DNA of 64,000 nucleotides from Tetranychus cinnabarinus (GCA_022266195.1 WHVY01000001.1:3782001-3846000), one strand, 5' to 3'; positions 1-12,800 are shown, counted from the first letter of the stretch. Made by a program: numbers and translations. Notes: a model not told the origin generated them from the sequence alone.

Positions 1-2139
1 GGATGAGAATCAGTTTAATATAAATTTTGCGATTTTTTTTCTCTCTTCTCTTCTTCTTTTCTCATCCTTTTGCTTATTCAACTAAAGGTATTGTAAGAGT
101 ATATTGGTCAACTGTAGTTGTCATTTAACCATAAATCATGTTAAATGTAGTTAAGGTTCAGGCCAATATTAAACTTATGGTAATATTAATCATTTAATGG
201 AACTTATTAAAATTAATGGCTGTGAAACAATCAAAAACATATTCCAATGGTTTCCAACCATGAAAGGTACCTTACTAGGCAATTTACAATAGTCAATCAT
301 TGGGTTGATTAAATTTCATGTTTGATACAAAAGGGAAAAGAGTTTATTGAAAATGGTAAATTGAAAGTGATTCAATTGATCAACAATTGAGATTAACCTT
401 TTTGTTGACAATGTTTCCATCTTTCCGTTTAAATTAACAAATTAACAAGATTATTAATCATTTGTCACGTAAATTGTTTACTTTCAGTGTTTACAAACAG
501 TTTTATTATCCCAGGTTAAACAAGTTTCAATGAAAAAGTCAGGTTCAAGTAAAGATCAGTTCAACAAGTAAAGGCCTTCAATGGGATTGGTTCCTCTTTT
601 TTGGCCATTTTTCACTAAAATTTTGGCCAATTTTTTGCTCAACAACTTCTTACCAACCTTTTGTTAAGAAGCGATAACAAATTTTTGTTAAATTTACGTG
701 ATTCTGTCAATCTGTTGTAAACTTTTTTGTTGCCTCTTACCTTGCAAGTTAGGCTTGATTCAAATGCTAATGGTTTCAGCTAGGCGATTCTAATGAATAA
801 AATATCTTATTATTGGTACATTTTTGTGTGTATATTGCTGAGTATAATAAATTGTTGAAACGGAAATTGATGGAACGAAAAATTGTGCAAAAATTGTTAT
901 CTAAATGTATATTGAAAAGAAGAAGAAGAAAAAATGGATTGAAAGGAACGTCAAAAACATTGTGATTGATATTTTATTACATTTATTAAGGACTAAGGGT
1001 TAAGATGAAGATGGGAATGATGATAATCAGTTTGACGGTTTAACTAACTCAAGATAAATCTATCTGGGAAGGAAAACTCCAACTTTAATGTTTAATTTTT
1101 CATCTTCATGTTCATCATTTACTTTCATCTTCTTTTCCTCTTATTCCAATCAGTTTTAACCATCTTCATCATTCACATTTCATCCTTGTTTAATGGACTT
1201 ATTATGCAGTGAGAAGTGATAGTTAATGAATTGATTAAATTGATTAATTGACATCAATGTGATTCCAATGCTGACACTTGTCTTTCATTTCAAACTGTGA
1301 ACTTCTTGTGTTAAAACGTTATTTTGTCACATTTTGCATTTCAAATTGAAATCGACTTTTAGATTTGATTTTTTTGTTGAAAATTTGAATGAAAAACATT
1401 TGAATGCTCAAGTAGAGACAGGAAAATCTGTGGTAAAACGTTGATTAATAATAGCAATTGTAATCATTCTTGGATTGTGTGATTTTACTGTGAAGGCTAA
1501 TAATTTTCATTCGCTTCTTTTACTTTACAAATTGAGATTCTTGTAACATTCAATTTTACCGTATTAACTTGCTAATAAATGGTCAATTTATTATGTGCTT
1601 GGAATAATAATTAATGATTTGTAGCTCTAAATTGTATCAATTACACTTTCTGAATATTTAATTCCATGGGCTTAGTATAACCAAAAACAACTCAAAGCTG
1701 TAATTGAGCTCAAAGGCAATGTCAAAACACAGTTATTGTAAAAATTGGTTAAACCCATTTTTAACCCATTTTGTGATTCGTTTAATGAAAATACTCTTGA
1801 ATCATGAATATTACTTCAACTCTGCACCAAGATGTGCTTAAAATAATGCAGAAGTTGATCTACTAATTGAATTTTTATTCACTAATTAAGGCTTAATTGG
1901 GTATCATTGATGGTTAGCTGTTTGTAGTTGAGGTTTATGTACAAAGTATACTTTTAATTGTTATAATAAAAGTCTAATTCAATTGGACTTCATTGCTTTA
2001 GCTATGCTTTTGGACTGTTGTAAGTTTCATTTCATTAAGCATAGAGATTGAGGAAACAATTATATTAACTTTTACTCAACGTTTTTGTTATTATAATTTT
2101 ACAGCAATTAGTAATTGCAAGATGATAATTGAATCTTAC
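1..2139. other. AT-rich non-coding stretch left of the Wnt exon
   Basis: I find no convincing exon here on either strand. The first Wnt coding exon ends with a splice donor at its left border, so at least part of this stretch should be the first Wnt intron on the minus strand. I looked for the next Wnt exon and saw none, so it probably lies beyond the left edge. Confidence 0.5.
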
Positions 2140-2536
2140 CTTTGGTTAAAATTGATCCGAAAACGGTTGAATCGTCGATTGAACAGTTCCAACGACTGTT
2201 TTTAAATTGCCATTGACACTCGGTTATCCCGAGTCGAGCTCCTTTACCAATGTGAGGCATATGATCCTTATAAAGGTGACACAGTTGCATTTGTCCTTTG
2301 GATAAACCCTTCATTTGGTCACAAGTTAATTTGCTTAATTTTTCCTCAATCATCATTTGTTCCAATCTCAATAAATCGGGCGATTTGTTGGCCATCAGTG
2401 AACCAGTTAACGGATCAATATCATTCTCCGTTAAACTGATTCCCTGCATGCCCAGGGTTTTGGCGACGAAAGGTAAAAAAGCAAAGACAGACGAGGTGTC
2501 AAACAAAACAAGATAATAAATAAGAAACGCAAACAT
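2140..2536 (-). CDS. Wnt ligand, first coding exon (Wnt5-like), partial
   Basis: This is the N-terminal exon of a secreted lipid-modified Wnt glycoprotein, a Frizzled/Ror-type receptor ligand. Translation starts at ATG 2536 with a hydrophobic stretch (FLIYYLVLF) that can act as a signal peptide. The body then carries typical Wnt N-terminal signatures: LSKGQMQLCHLYKDHM, IGKGARLGITECQWQF, RWNCS and TVFGSIL. The DHM and GARLGI spacing resembles Wnt5 more than Wnt2, Wnt7 or Wnt11, but one exon does not settle the subfamily. The exon ends at ACCAAAG followed by a GTAAG donor (intron begins 2139). No later Wnt exon, and so no cysteine-rich C-terminal half, is present in the window, so the gene continues off the left edge after a long intron. 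Confidence 0.85.
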
Positions 2537-4141
2537 TAATAATTAATTTGGTTAAATGAAAACTGGTGACTTCAAAAGTGTTTTTAAACAATTTTCAAAA
2601 ACAAAAAATGGTTAAAACACTGTTTTTTATAAAAATGTTTTCATTAGATGAAAGGTTTGTATGAAAAACATGCGATCGATGTGAAAACGAGTTGAAACGA
2701 CAGTAAAAAGACGATATTTATGATAAAAAAGCGAAGAAGGTAGTTGAAGGTAAATACAAGGTAAATCCAAGGTAAAGTATTATAAGATGTATAACCCTGT
2801 ATATAAAAGTCAAAACCGAAGTGAATTTGTTTCCCAAGTTTTCCCAAAATTAGAACGCAACTCTGTCACTAGATGCCACTTTCCGTTGCAATAAAGTTTT
2901 AGTCGAAAAACTCTATCAGAGCGCCATCTCTTGATCTTATAACAGAGCATAAAACTAGTTCTAATGATTGTTATCCTTGCCATTTTCATTCCCAACTAGG
3001 ATATTAATAGGATAACATTATTTAGATATGCTTCAATCCATCATGTTAAGCCTCTATATTTGATAAGACATGAATTTAAGCATCACAATAAATTCAAGAC
3101 CAACATTAAATTTCTTCTCAAATTGACCTGTTGGAATGAAATGGTAAATTTCGCTAAATTGTGATCAAAAGGTTGTAAATCTACAAACATTTAAGTTTGC
3201 TTCACCTTCTTGGACAGCGTCCGATTCCACTGCTGGGAAATTCATATTCTTCCTACCGATTCCTCAACACATTCAGTCAATTAAATGGACTAAATTTAAA
3301 TTCTGTATATGCGGGCATATTTGTCAATTTATTGACAAGTAAAGAATCAAAAATTAAATTCTGGTCAAATTTCAACATTTTAATCACAACTGCAAATGAT
3401 ATTTTTGTTACACCGTTTCTTCATTTTAATTAAACAAAGTAGAGGACTTTTAGATCTTTTATTATGAATCAGGGACTTATAATTTGAATTGACTGTAATT
3501 TATTAATAGCTATTAACTTTGTTCTGATACAATCCAAAATCTGATCTACTTAATTGGTATATTTACCAATAATATCCCTGATTTTGTTCCCTGAGGCCAA
3601 CAAAATCTCCATTAATACAAACATTTCGCATAAAATTTAAAATTTTACTCAGAAATTGAGCTTCACAAGTCATTAAACATTGCTCTTAATAGGTATACTC
3701 ATGATTTAGGAGGCAATTTTATTAGATTAAAAAGTAATACAAATGCGAGATATTGCTTGAAAATTCAGTCAAATTGGGTCGGATAAGCTAACTGATCAAA
3801 AGTATTATTATAAATACAAGCCGAAAGGCCGCTCAATTTAGATCAGATCACAATGGATGTCAGACAGAATTATGTTGCTAAATCAAGTGTTAAGTAATCT
3901 CATCTTTAATTACTTGCAATTTATTTTTATTTGTCATTAATAAATCGAAATTTAAGAAGTAGCAATCCCTTTCATTACTGATCACGAATTTGTTCATTAT
4001 AATTTGAAATAATCAGATTAACCAAAGGTTACTCTTTAGGTGTTATGTACAAAAATCATTTATTGATCGATTTTGTTTTTATTATACATTTAAAGCCGTT
4101 TAAACAAGTCCAGCTTCAACGGTCATTTTTTAATTAGTCAA
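2537..4141. other. Intergenic, no gene recognised
   Basis: This lies between the Wnt start and the stop codon of the PTB gene. Only short open frames without recognisable domains occur. The part just upstream of 2536 should hold the Wnt 5' UTR or promoter on the minus strand, and the right end the 3' UTR of the PTB gene. I see no clear regulatory element. Confidence 0.4.
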
Positions 4142-6877
4142 TCATGGAAGGTAACCAAGCTCATTAAATAAATCAATTTTAGATAAATGTTGATCTTCAT
4201 TGGTTTCGCCATTTTCCGGTTTTCCTTTCTTTGTCTCCTTTGAAGTACCATTAGCGACTAAAAGTGCATCAACCTGACAAGTGGTTTGATTCTTTCGCTT
4301 CTCAATTAATTGTTTCAAATTTTCAAGACCAGTTCGTTCTTCAGGAAGTTCTTGTGTTCCCATTACTTTGGTTGAACTGTAATTGTCATTAAATGTTTCC
4401 ATTCCGAGAAAATAGCCTTTAGTCTGATTACTTGATTGACCATTCAACTGTAATCTATTTAATGGTAAATTGCCATTAGACAGACCTAATTTACGATCAC
4501 CGATGTAATCTAAAGGTTCAGCTAAAGATAAATAACGAAGATCACGATCAGCAAAAAGATCAACTTTGTTTCGCTTCTTTTTCCGGCGAAATTTAAGGTT
4601 AAAAGATTTTCGAACCCAGGATCGAAGTTTCCAGCGCCCCAATCGACGAAATAGACCATTCGATGATGATAGTCGTGATGGTATATCACTTCGATAATGA
4701 TTAGGATAAAGTGTTAAATGATTATTGTGATGGTTAGATGATCCTAGAGGCCATCCACCATGAAGGTGGCCATTAATAGTTGGATTGACTTTAACCATTG
4801 GTGGATAAATTGAATTATCCCGTAAATCATCTTCAACGAAAGTTAACAAGCCATCACCATCAATTAAATCACTTGAAAGGAAAGCAGAGTCATTTGTTAA
4901 ATCGGTTAAATTATCATCCTCAATGATACGGTTGAATCCATTGTAAGCTGACTTTGAATAGCGTTCATTATGACGAAAATCGTTCAAATGGTTATGACAA
5001 GAATGGTCCGAATCGTTATTGATGATACAGTTGTTACTTTTATTGTGACTAGATGTTGCTGATTGACAATTATTTTTCATTTTACTTCTTCCATTAATCC
5101 TGTGATTATTATTATTGGTATTAACGAATCGTTGACCTCTTCGACCTAGTTTACTTAAATTCTCGTCTTCACTTATATTTGGCACTTTTGGTGATGTTAG
5201 GGGGTCGATTGGTTGTTTATTGTTGGCGATGGTTTCTTGGAGCGTACTTTTGTATCGGTGGTTATTTTGATTGATTGATTCATTGTATTTAAATTGGACC
5301 ACATAACCATTGTAATTATTTGTCTCAATCTGGTTGGGTTTGGATTGAGTTAATGGTTTGACTGCAGTTGAATTGTCCAAACCATTTGAATAATTCATAT
5401 TGTGATCTCTTTTAGTGACTCGTTCGCTTTGATGACTATTGTTGGAGTTTAATTGTCTCTCCAATTGTCCATTTGATAAGCAAGCTTGGCACATTGAATA
5501 TTGGGAAGATGAATGTTGAGATAATTGTTCTGATTTAGAAACACTTCTTTTATCCTGCCTGATAACCCTGGATAAGTCTGATGACGAACTCAGCCCATGC
5601 TGTGTATTACCATTTATTTTAATACCAGCCGAAGAAGGCCATGGCCGCAAACCTATTTCACGACGGTAATTGAACATTTCTCTTCTCGGAGATGAGGAAG
5701 ATAGCCCAGATGATCTTGTTGATTGAATTAACCCCACAAAACGTGGCTCCTCTGAGTTAACGGTTAATCTTGAGGTTCTATCAGTTAACAGTGAGGGTGA
5801 CTCAGTTCCAACAACATGGCGAGGATCAGCAGAGATTGTCGAAGAGGATAATTGTCGAGATGATGTACGAGATTCAACTTCATCAAATGTTGAATAAGAA
5901 TAGCATGGTAAATCACTTTGTAACGGGACCGAAGGGTTACCAACCTTTAAAATACCATTCTGAACATCAGATAGGTTGGAAGATAGGTTTATGGCATCTT
6001 CAATTGTACAACAAGCAAATAAGTGACACTCGAAAATTTTAGGTGATGAGACTTTACGTAGGACACATAAAAATAACGGAGGATGACTTAAAGATGATAA
6101 AAATCGCGATCTACTTGTTGTTAAAGGAGTGTAAGAAGAAGCTTTAAGAACAGCTGTTGAACAAGAGAGCGGGATAAAAGCGGCGCCAAGACGATGGCGA
6201 CCTCTAACCTTAACCGGACGACAATTAAATCTGACTCCAGCCCATAGCACAATATTAGATAAAGGTGTAATCACTTTGGTGACAACAATTCGGTTTGGAT
6301 TAACACAATTGGATTGTCCAACAACGGATAAAGTTGTTGCAGCTGAAGGGTCAGGTTCAGCGATAACAACACCATAATTACATATTTCAATAATTTGATA
6401 AGCTGGCGATGGTGTTGATGAGAAGGAAGAGGAAGACGAAGAAGAGGTTTGATTAGATGAAGTGGAAACAAATTTACGCTGAGCAATTGTGTAAAGGTCA
6501 ATCAATTCACTTTGTATGGCTGTTATACCCTTATTGAGAATTGCTGATCGACCTGTTGCTCTAATTGCACCCAGATATTTAACTTTGACACTTGTTAACG
6601 ATGATCCAAGGGAATCACTTGAAAGAGGTGAATTTTCACGCTGTTGTTTGTGATGATACTGGTGATGGTGAGAGCGGTAACGACTGCGTCCAGGAACACG
6701 TTGATTACAGCGATGCTGTTGAGATTTGGGTTGTTGTTGATGATGAGGGTAACAACTATCGACACTTTCCTTTGACCGATATCCTAATAATAGATCCTCA
6801 GGTTCACCATTCACTTCATCGACCGCTGGTGAAAGAGGCAGCTTATTTGAAAAGGACAAAACTGATGTTGATAACAT
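4142..6877 (-). CDS. Large single-exon PTB/PID-domain protein of unknown role
   Basis: A 911-residue protein is encoded without introns, starting at ATG 6877. Residues about 95-305 look like a phosphotyrosine-binding (PTB/PID) fold: an opening strand SVKVKYLGAI with the typical YLG, a helix GITAIQSELIDLYTIAQ, a strand YQIIEICNYGVVIAE, and near the end IFECHLFACCTIEDA, which matches the closing CHxF-x-C strand and helix of PTB domains. Low-complexity Ser/Thr inserts interrupt the domain. The rest is His/Gln-, Ser- and Asn-rich and probably disordered, with a strongly basic patch near residue 770 (RRLGRWKLRSWVRKSF, then FRRKKKRNK) that could bind membranes or nucleic acid. I cannot assign it to Numb, Dab, Shc, FAM43 or another named family. 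A cytoplasmic adaptor role follows from the domain only and is inference. Confidence 0.75.
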   Translation of the reverse strand: MLSTSVLSFSNKLPLSPAVDEVNGEPEDLLLGYRSKESVDSCYPHHQQQPKSQQHRCNQRVPGRSRYRSHHHQYHHKQQRENSPLSSDSLGSSLTSVKVKYLGAIRATGRSAILNKGITAIQSELIDLYTIAQRKFVSTSSNQTSSSSSSSFSSTPSPAYQIIEICNYGVVIAEPDPSAATTLSVVGQSNCVNPNRIVVTKVITPLSNIVLWAGVRFNCRPVKVRGRHRLGAAFIPLSCSTAVLKASSYTPLTTSRSRFLSSLSHPPLFLCVLRKVSSPKIFECHLFACCTIEDAINLSSNLSDVQNGILKVGNPSVPLQSDLPCYSYSTFDEVESRTSSRQLSSSTISADPRHVVGTESPSLLTDRTSRLTVNSEEPRFVGLIQSTRSSGLSSSSPRREMFNYRREIGLRPWPSSAGIKINGNTQHGLSSSSDLSRVIRQDKRSVSKSEQLSQHSSSQYSMCQACLSNGQLERQLNSNNSHQSERVTKRDHNMNYSNGLDNSTAVKPLTQSKPNQIETNNYNGYVVQFKYNESINQNNHRYKSTLQETIANNKQPIDPLTSPKVPNISEDENLSKLGRRGQRFVNTNNNNHRINGRSKMKNNCQSATSSHNKSNNCIINNDSDHSCHNHLNDFRHNERYSKSAYNGFNRIIEDDNLTDLTNDSAFLSSDLIDGDGLLTFVEDDLRDNSIYPPMVKVNPTINGHLHGGWPLGSSNHHNNHLTLYPNHYRSDIPSRLSSSNGLFRRLGRWKLRSWVRKSFNLKFRRKKKRNKVDLFADRDLRYLSLAEPLDYIGDRKLGLSNGNLPLNRLQLNGQSSNQTKGYFLGMETFNDNYSSTKVMGTQELPEERTGLENLKQLIEKRKNQTTCQVDALLVANGTSKETKKGKPENGETNEDQHLSKIDLFNELGYLP

Positions 6878-8790
6878 AGTTTAGTAAAAACAATTAAGAA
6901 AAAAACCATAAAATCAATTAATCTTTCAATTTAACATAACTGATAAACATATTTAGGTTGATTGGGTATTCAATGAGTTAACAATTCCAATCTTTGATAA
7001 ACATTTTTAATCCAGAGCTGAGGGTAAACCTGTTGACATATTCACTAATCGAGGTCGCCATCTTATCACAATAAAGAGATTGGATCTAATCAGATATCAG
7101 TCAATATCGATATTGATACAATGAGGGATATAAATTATGATCGGTGAAAAGGTTAACACTTAATGGTAAATCCGAGTGAAAGTAATGAAAGCTTTCTCCA
7201 ATAGAACTGAAGAACTGAAGACGACGAAGATGAGGAAGGTGGACGAAGAGAAGGAGAGAGAATGATGATTAAGATGATGATAGAGAGAGAAAGAGAAACT
7301 GAAAGCAGCTGTCAAAAGAAACCAGTTTTAATTTAAATGGCCTTAAACGAAATGAAATGATCATTGAAACTATTAAATCTGACGTTTTTTTCAGCGTAAA
7401 TGTTGTTTACAACGGGCTTCATTGAAATGTAAACGCTACAATAATGATAATAATAATAGTCATAATAAATAAGATGATGATCAAGATGATGATAATAAAT
7501 GGCCTAATGATGATAATGATGACCAGGATCAGCCTAGACCAGTTATGTTTTGAATGTTCAATTTCTTGGAAGAGAGAGAAAAAAATTGTTGTGTGAAAAA
7601 TTGATAAATCATTTTTCATTGATTTTACTGTTTTCTTTCCTTTCTTGGAATTGATGTGTTTCTATCTGAGAAATAACATGATGATTGCGATGATGATTGA
7701 ATAATAATATTTATAAGAAGATGAAAAAGTTCGTGTGAAAGTATAATTTTTTGTTTCTTGCTTCATCTTCAACTGGCAATTGGCTTCCTCTTGGCCTAAT
7801 TTGAACCATGTTAACCCAGTAACAATTTCAAGACTTTCATCTTTACTTTCTCCTTCAACATCATCTTCTTCTTTGTTTTTAACTCTTTCCACTTTCAAAT
7901 CTCATCATGTGGAACGCCCTGGTCATCATTCAAACTGAACTTCAACAATAACAAAAAAACAACAGTAAGATTAACATTTGCTGGTAATAATGATTCGTTT
8001 TGAACAATCAACTTTCCTTTTCTTACCTTTTTCTCTTCTTCTTCTTCCTCTTGTTCCTCTTCATCTTCGCCATCTTCCAAGGTAACTTGAATCTGTTTAT
8101 AACTTTTCTCTAGGTCATCATTTGTTTCAACAATGAATAAAGAATTAATCAAACAACAATGAGCTACTTTATTCAGCTCACATTTTCATAGTTTTTTTTT
8201 CACTAGAAGTACAACAAAAAATTGAACTTCCAACATTCATTTATTGGAGTAAATTAAAAGCAAATAACATACCATTTTTGTTTCCTACTTGGTGTTCAGA
8301 TGATTATAATTCAATAAGTTCAACGAATATTCAATGATGTCAAAAAACTACTCTGATTAGGCTAATTTAATAAAAACAATTGTACCGTTTGATTTTATTT
8401 ACAACGTCTGATTGGGTCTTTGGAGGCAGCTCCATCTTTAATCAAATGGCAAGACTGTTTTTGCATAACAGACATTTTTCGAGATTTCAACAGCAGCTTT
8501 TGTTATTTGTTTTGTTTTAAACACTTTTCCTTTGACATGATTGTTTAATAGTCAAGTTTAATTTTAATTAGTCAATATAACCTTGTATTTGAGTGATAAT
8601 TTAGTGCTGTTAATGTTGTCGAGTGGATTTCTCATACATTTATGGTTTTCCCGAGTCAAGAGTTACTGGCCATTTTGTGTTTAATGTTGACACTTGTCTG
8701 CTTTATAAATGTGCTTCAATAATTGATTCAAATTGTTTCTACTTCATTTTTCTTCAAGTGATTTATCATTAATGGATTTGATCAAGTATA
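6878..8790. other. Non-coding region upstream of the PTB gene, purine-rich tracts
   Basis: This holds the presumed promoter and 5' UTR of the PTB gene on the minus strand. It includes a GA-rich tract at about 7195-7310 and GAT/AAT-type low-complexity DNA at about 7440-7530. Open frames at 7419-8152 on the minus strand are Ile-, Lys- or Glu-rich products of these simple sequences and show no domain. Confidence 0.4.
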
Positions 8791-9122
8791 TGTAACATTC
8801 AAACATTAAGTGTTTAAATTGAGAAAGAGAAATGGTCAAAATTATTCTCCTCTTTCTTTATTCTGTCTATTCCCCTGTCTTATTTCTTATTCTCAACAAT
8901 GGTCAGAAGGGCAAAACTAACTCTTTATTTTAACTAAAGGATTATTGAGTTGAGTTGTAATTATGACTCCAAAGTGGTGACTTGAAAATGACTGGAATTA
9001 GTGCTTGGACGTAGTATTTATTTAATTATTAGTTTAACTAAATTTAGTTAATTCAATGGGACATTGTCCGCTATATGATTATTATTAATAAATATTATTA
9101 AATGGCCTCATAAAATGTTACA
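8791..9122. repeat. Left LTR of the miniature element
   Basis: This 332-bp terminal direct repeat has TGTAACA and TGTTACA ends. It appears identical to the copy at 9515-9846 and is preceded by TATA. Confidence 0.85.
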
Positions 9123-9236
9123 AGTCGACAGGATGAATCCTGGGCGAGTTTACCCACGGATCATCCATTCAATATGAATGAATATTGAAATTATCATTTC
9201 ACCAATTCTGATGGTGACAATGAATGTGAATGGTGC

Positions 9237-9475
9237 TTCGTCAATGGGACTTAGTATCCAATTAATTATTAATCTAACTAAATTTTAGTTAAGTCAATGG
9301 AAAATATTGTCCAAATTATTATTATTACTAAATGGTCACAATTATTACAAGTCGTCAATGGACTTAGTATTCAATTAATTATTTATTCAACCAAATTTTG
9401 GTTAGTTCAATGGAAAATATTGTCCAAAAATTATTATTATTATTATTATTATTATTAAATTATTGGTCCACTAAT
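9237..9475. repeat. Two degenerate internal copies of the LTR 3' end
   Basis: Two roughly 120-bp units (about 9237-9356 and 9357-9475) resemble positions about 9010-9125 of the LTR. They share the order CTTAGTAT, a TTAATTATT stretch, CAATGG, ATTGTCC, an ATT run and, in the first unit, TTACAAGTCG. They suggest that the LTR 3' part and the start of the internal region were amplified in tandem and then diverged. Confidence 0.6.
9431..9457. repeat. (ATT)n microsatellite
   Basis: About nine ATT units sit inside the internal part of the miniature LTR element. Confidence 0.9.
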
Positions 9476-9514
9476 CGTGGAAATGACCGGTGCCTCTGAC
9501 CTAAAGTGGGGGGA

Positions 9515-9846
9515 TGTAACATTCAAACATTAAGTGTTTAAATTGAGAAAGAGAAATGGTCAAAATTATTCTCCTCTTTCTTTATTCTGTCTATTCCCCT
9601 GTCTTATTTCTTATTCTCAACAATGGTCAGAAGGGCAAAACTAACTCTTTATTTTAACTAAAGGATTATTGAGTTGAGTTGTAATTATGACTCCAAAGTG
9701 GTGACTTGAAAATGACTGGAATTAGTGCTTGGACGTAGTATTTATTTAATTATTAGTTTAACTAAATTTAGTTAATTCAATGGGACATTGTCCGCTATAT
9801 GATTATTATTAATAAATATTATTAAATGGCCTCATAAAATGTTACA
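9515..9846. repeat. Right LTR of the miniature element
   Basis: This 332-bp terminal direct repeat appears identical to 8791-9122. It is preceded by a G-rich purine tract and followed by TATA. Confidence 0.85.
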
Positions 9847-12800
9847 TATATTAATGGTCGCTCAAAATTATCAGCTATTTGTGTGTTACACCTTGAATCG
9901 GTTGAACACTTAACTTACCAGTGAAAAACGTTTTACAAACGCTATTCAAGTTTGAATGAACCTTAATGAAAGAGTCATAATCAATCATAAACCAAATATA
10001 CAAACAAACAAAAAATCAATCAATGTTAATGGCTGTTATTAACTCTTACCTGGCAATGATTAAATTATTTTGCATTGACCAGAACAATTACCTCAAACAA
10101 GTCAAATTATGTTGGAAAAAAAACAAAGGACAAAAAAGTGAATTGACCATTGCTCTTTATTAAACGTATTGCTATTAATGGATTGTATTGTTAATAATGC
10201 ATGTAAATTGTTGAAAGGGTAAACCCTTTTTAACTAATTTGTTGTACCTTTGTTGTACTAACTGTTTACTAATTAACCGCACAAGTTAAGGTCAGTTGGT
10301 GATGTTAATGAAAGGTAAGTTGATATCTATTGTACAATGAAGCTATTTCATTTGTTTTGTAATTTGACATTTATACAAACACATTTTTTTTCCTAATTAT
10401 TTCAGGTTTTAACTGACCATCAACTCAAGCTTAATTAGTTGGAAAACAATTGAGGATTCTTACACGTTCAACATTTTAATGGCATAACACAATTGCCATG
10501 ATAGTAACAAGATCAAAGCCAAGAAGTGTCAAACTCTGGTCAGTAAAAATTTAGAAGGAAATCGGAGGAAGTTATCATTTTTGGCGATTCATCGACAAAT
10601 GGCCATGGGTTTCTCATCTTGGAAGGAATAGCAAACAATCGGAAATTTTTTTGATCAAATACCGTGAATTTGATTGCTTTATCATATTTGGTTGGCGAAA
10701 TATAAGACTCTAAGTGATTGGTCGAGACTTGAACAGCCAGTATAAACAGCTTGCTATTAAACAGTCAACGATGATACAAATTGACTGGTATCAATGATAT
10801 CTTTAAAATATTATATTTCATGTTATTACATGTTACACGATTATTAACCTCAATATCATTGATTGTAAACCTTCAATGTTTAACAATCTCAGGGTTTCAC
10901 ATGATTGAAAGTGAAGCCTAAAGTGGTTCAACATTTTAAGGTGAAAGTTGAATAGATAAAGATACAAAAAGATATTATATAAAAAACAATGAAATATTAA
11001 TAATAATGGTAATAAAGTAACTCCAATTATCTAATTAACTTTATAAGTCGTTAATCTTGTTTCAAGCTTTCCTGGTTTTAACTGTTAATCAGAAACAAAA
11101 ATCAGGGTTTGTCAAATCACGTTTACCTTTGACCGGAATATGAGCAAAAATTAATAAATTGACTTTCAATTTTTAACTCTTTAACATATTATCTATAACG
11201 GTCATTGATTACAAACTGTGATTAATGTAGGAAATGAAATCTGAATCATTTAACAGTCAAATTTCAATTAGATTTACCAATTTCATCTTGAAGCTCATCT
11301 TGCAGCTTAGCCTGAAACTGATCATATTTAGGTTGCTAATACAATGGTAATAATAGTGGTCAACAATTCATTAAACTTGAGATTCAATTACGATTCAATT
11401 AATAGACTTGATTGTCTGATGGATGTGTTATAAAATACAGTATTTACCTTCAATTGTTAACAAATTGGAGTCTAACGTGTTTACCAGTGAAGGCCTTTCT
11501 TTCAATACATTTTTGTCTCTCTCTCCTTGTGATGAACCTTTAATTGTGATTTTTCTTGTGTGTTGGTTAATTAAAGAGGGAGAATCAAGTAAATTATGTA
11601 TTATCATTATTGTTATCATTATAATGATCATGTCGTGATTACTGTTGTTGTTGTACTGGTCAGTAGAAGCTATCAGGTTAAGCCAAACCTAAAAATTGAG
11701 GAAACAAAAAAGGTAAATGATAAACTTGAAATGAATTGTATTATATTTTATAATGTAAAGTATTACATGATTTTTGTCTTTTAATTTTCATTAACTATTC
11801 AATCATTAATTGTTCAACTAAATAATTAATCCATAAAATAAATAATTTATACAAAGATTGAGTTCGGAATATTTGATTGTCTTCAGTCAACATCAAGAAA
11901 CAAACAACTAGTTTCAAGTGTTTGCATAATTACCAATCATTTCATTCATCATAACCATCATTCTCATCATATTTGTCCCTTCATTAACCTGCCATTTTCA
12001 GTGAAAAAGCATACTTAATCATTTCTTGTTCAACCATTATGAATGATTACCATTAAAGATTTACAGATTAACTTTCATTATTTAGTTTACATCTATTAAC
12101 ATTATGAGTTTGTAGCAATTTACTTGAATATTATAATAAATGATTTATTATTATGATCATCACTTGATTTCATTTTCAATCTAATTTGGTTTCCCTTTCA
12201 AAGTGTTTCATGTTGCATTTTAACCCAAAAATCACAAATCTTGGTCAATTTATGATTTAATCGTAGTTTGATTTTTGATTGAGACCAAATTGTTAAACAT
12301 TGTGACATGAATTCATGTAGATTGACTTTACTTGAAACTCATAAATGATCAAAAATTGGTCCTGACAACAGTTATTGAATTGTATTTGATAAATGTCATG
12401 TTTAACAAAAACATATGTTAATCTCCTGCAATCACTTTGAAACTAGATTAACGTAATTCTTTGAAAATTCTGGGTTAATCTGGATCGAATAAATTGCTGA
12501 ATTACATTTAAGGTCATTTAATGATATGTGCGTCTGTTGTTTCTGTATAATTTCATTATTAACTCTCTTTTAATAAACATTATTGTTGTCATTATCATCA
12601 TCTTTCATCTTTCCAGTTGCTATTGCTTGTATATTTTAGTAATGATTATATCGACAATTATTTTGTTGATTGTGGTGAATTAAACGAAACACTTTTTTTC
12701 CTTCTCACTCTAATTTAATCACTTGTTTTCCCTAAAGAATCAAACTTGCTTTCCAGTAGAATTGTAATATTTCATGTAATTCAATTATGAGAAAGTGAAT

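Larger units (their letters stand above)
8791..9846. mobile_element. Miniature LTR retrotransposon (TRIM-like), complete and recent
   Basis: Two direct repeats of 332 bp (8791-9122 and 9515-9846) appear identical by eye. Each begins TGTAACA and ends TGTTACA, the TG...CA ends usual for LTRs. The whole unit is bounded by a 4-bp TATA duplication (8787-8790 and 9847-9850). A purine tract (AGTGGGGGGA) lies just before the right repeat, in the place of a polypurine tract. The internal part (9123-9514) is only 392 bp and has no open frame, so the element is non-autonomous, as in TRIMs. I see no standard TGG-type primer-binding site next to the left LTR. The internal part holds two degenerate copies of the LTR 3' end. 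Identical LTRs imply recent insertion. A plain tandem duplication is less likely given the TATA flanks and the purine tract. Confidence 0.8.

Noticed and set aside
2298..2516. Plus-strand frame opposite the Wnt exon
   Set aside because: It is antisense to a well-supported Wnt exon and shows no domain.
9487..9846. Right 332-bp repeat as a solo tandem duplication
   Set aside because: TG...CA ends, a purine tract and matching TATA flanks fit an LTR element better.
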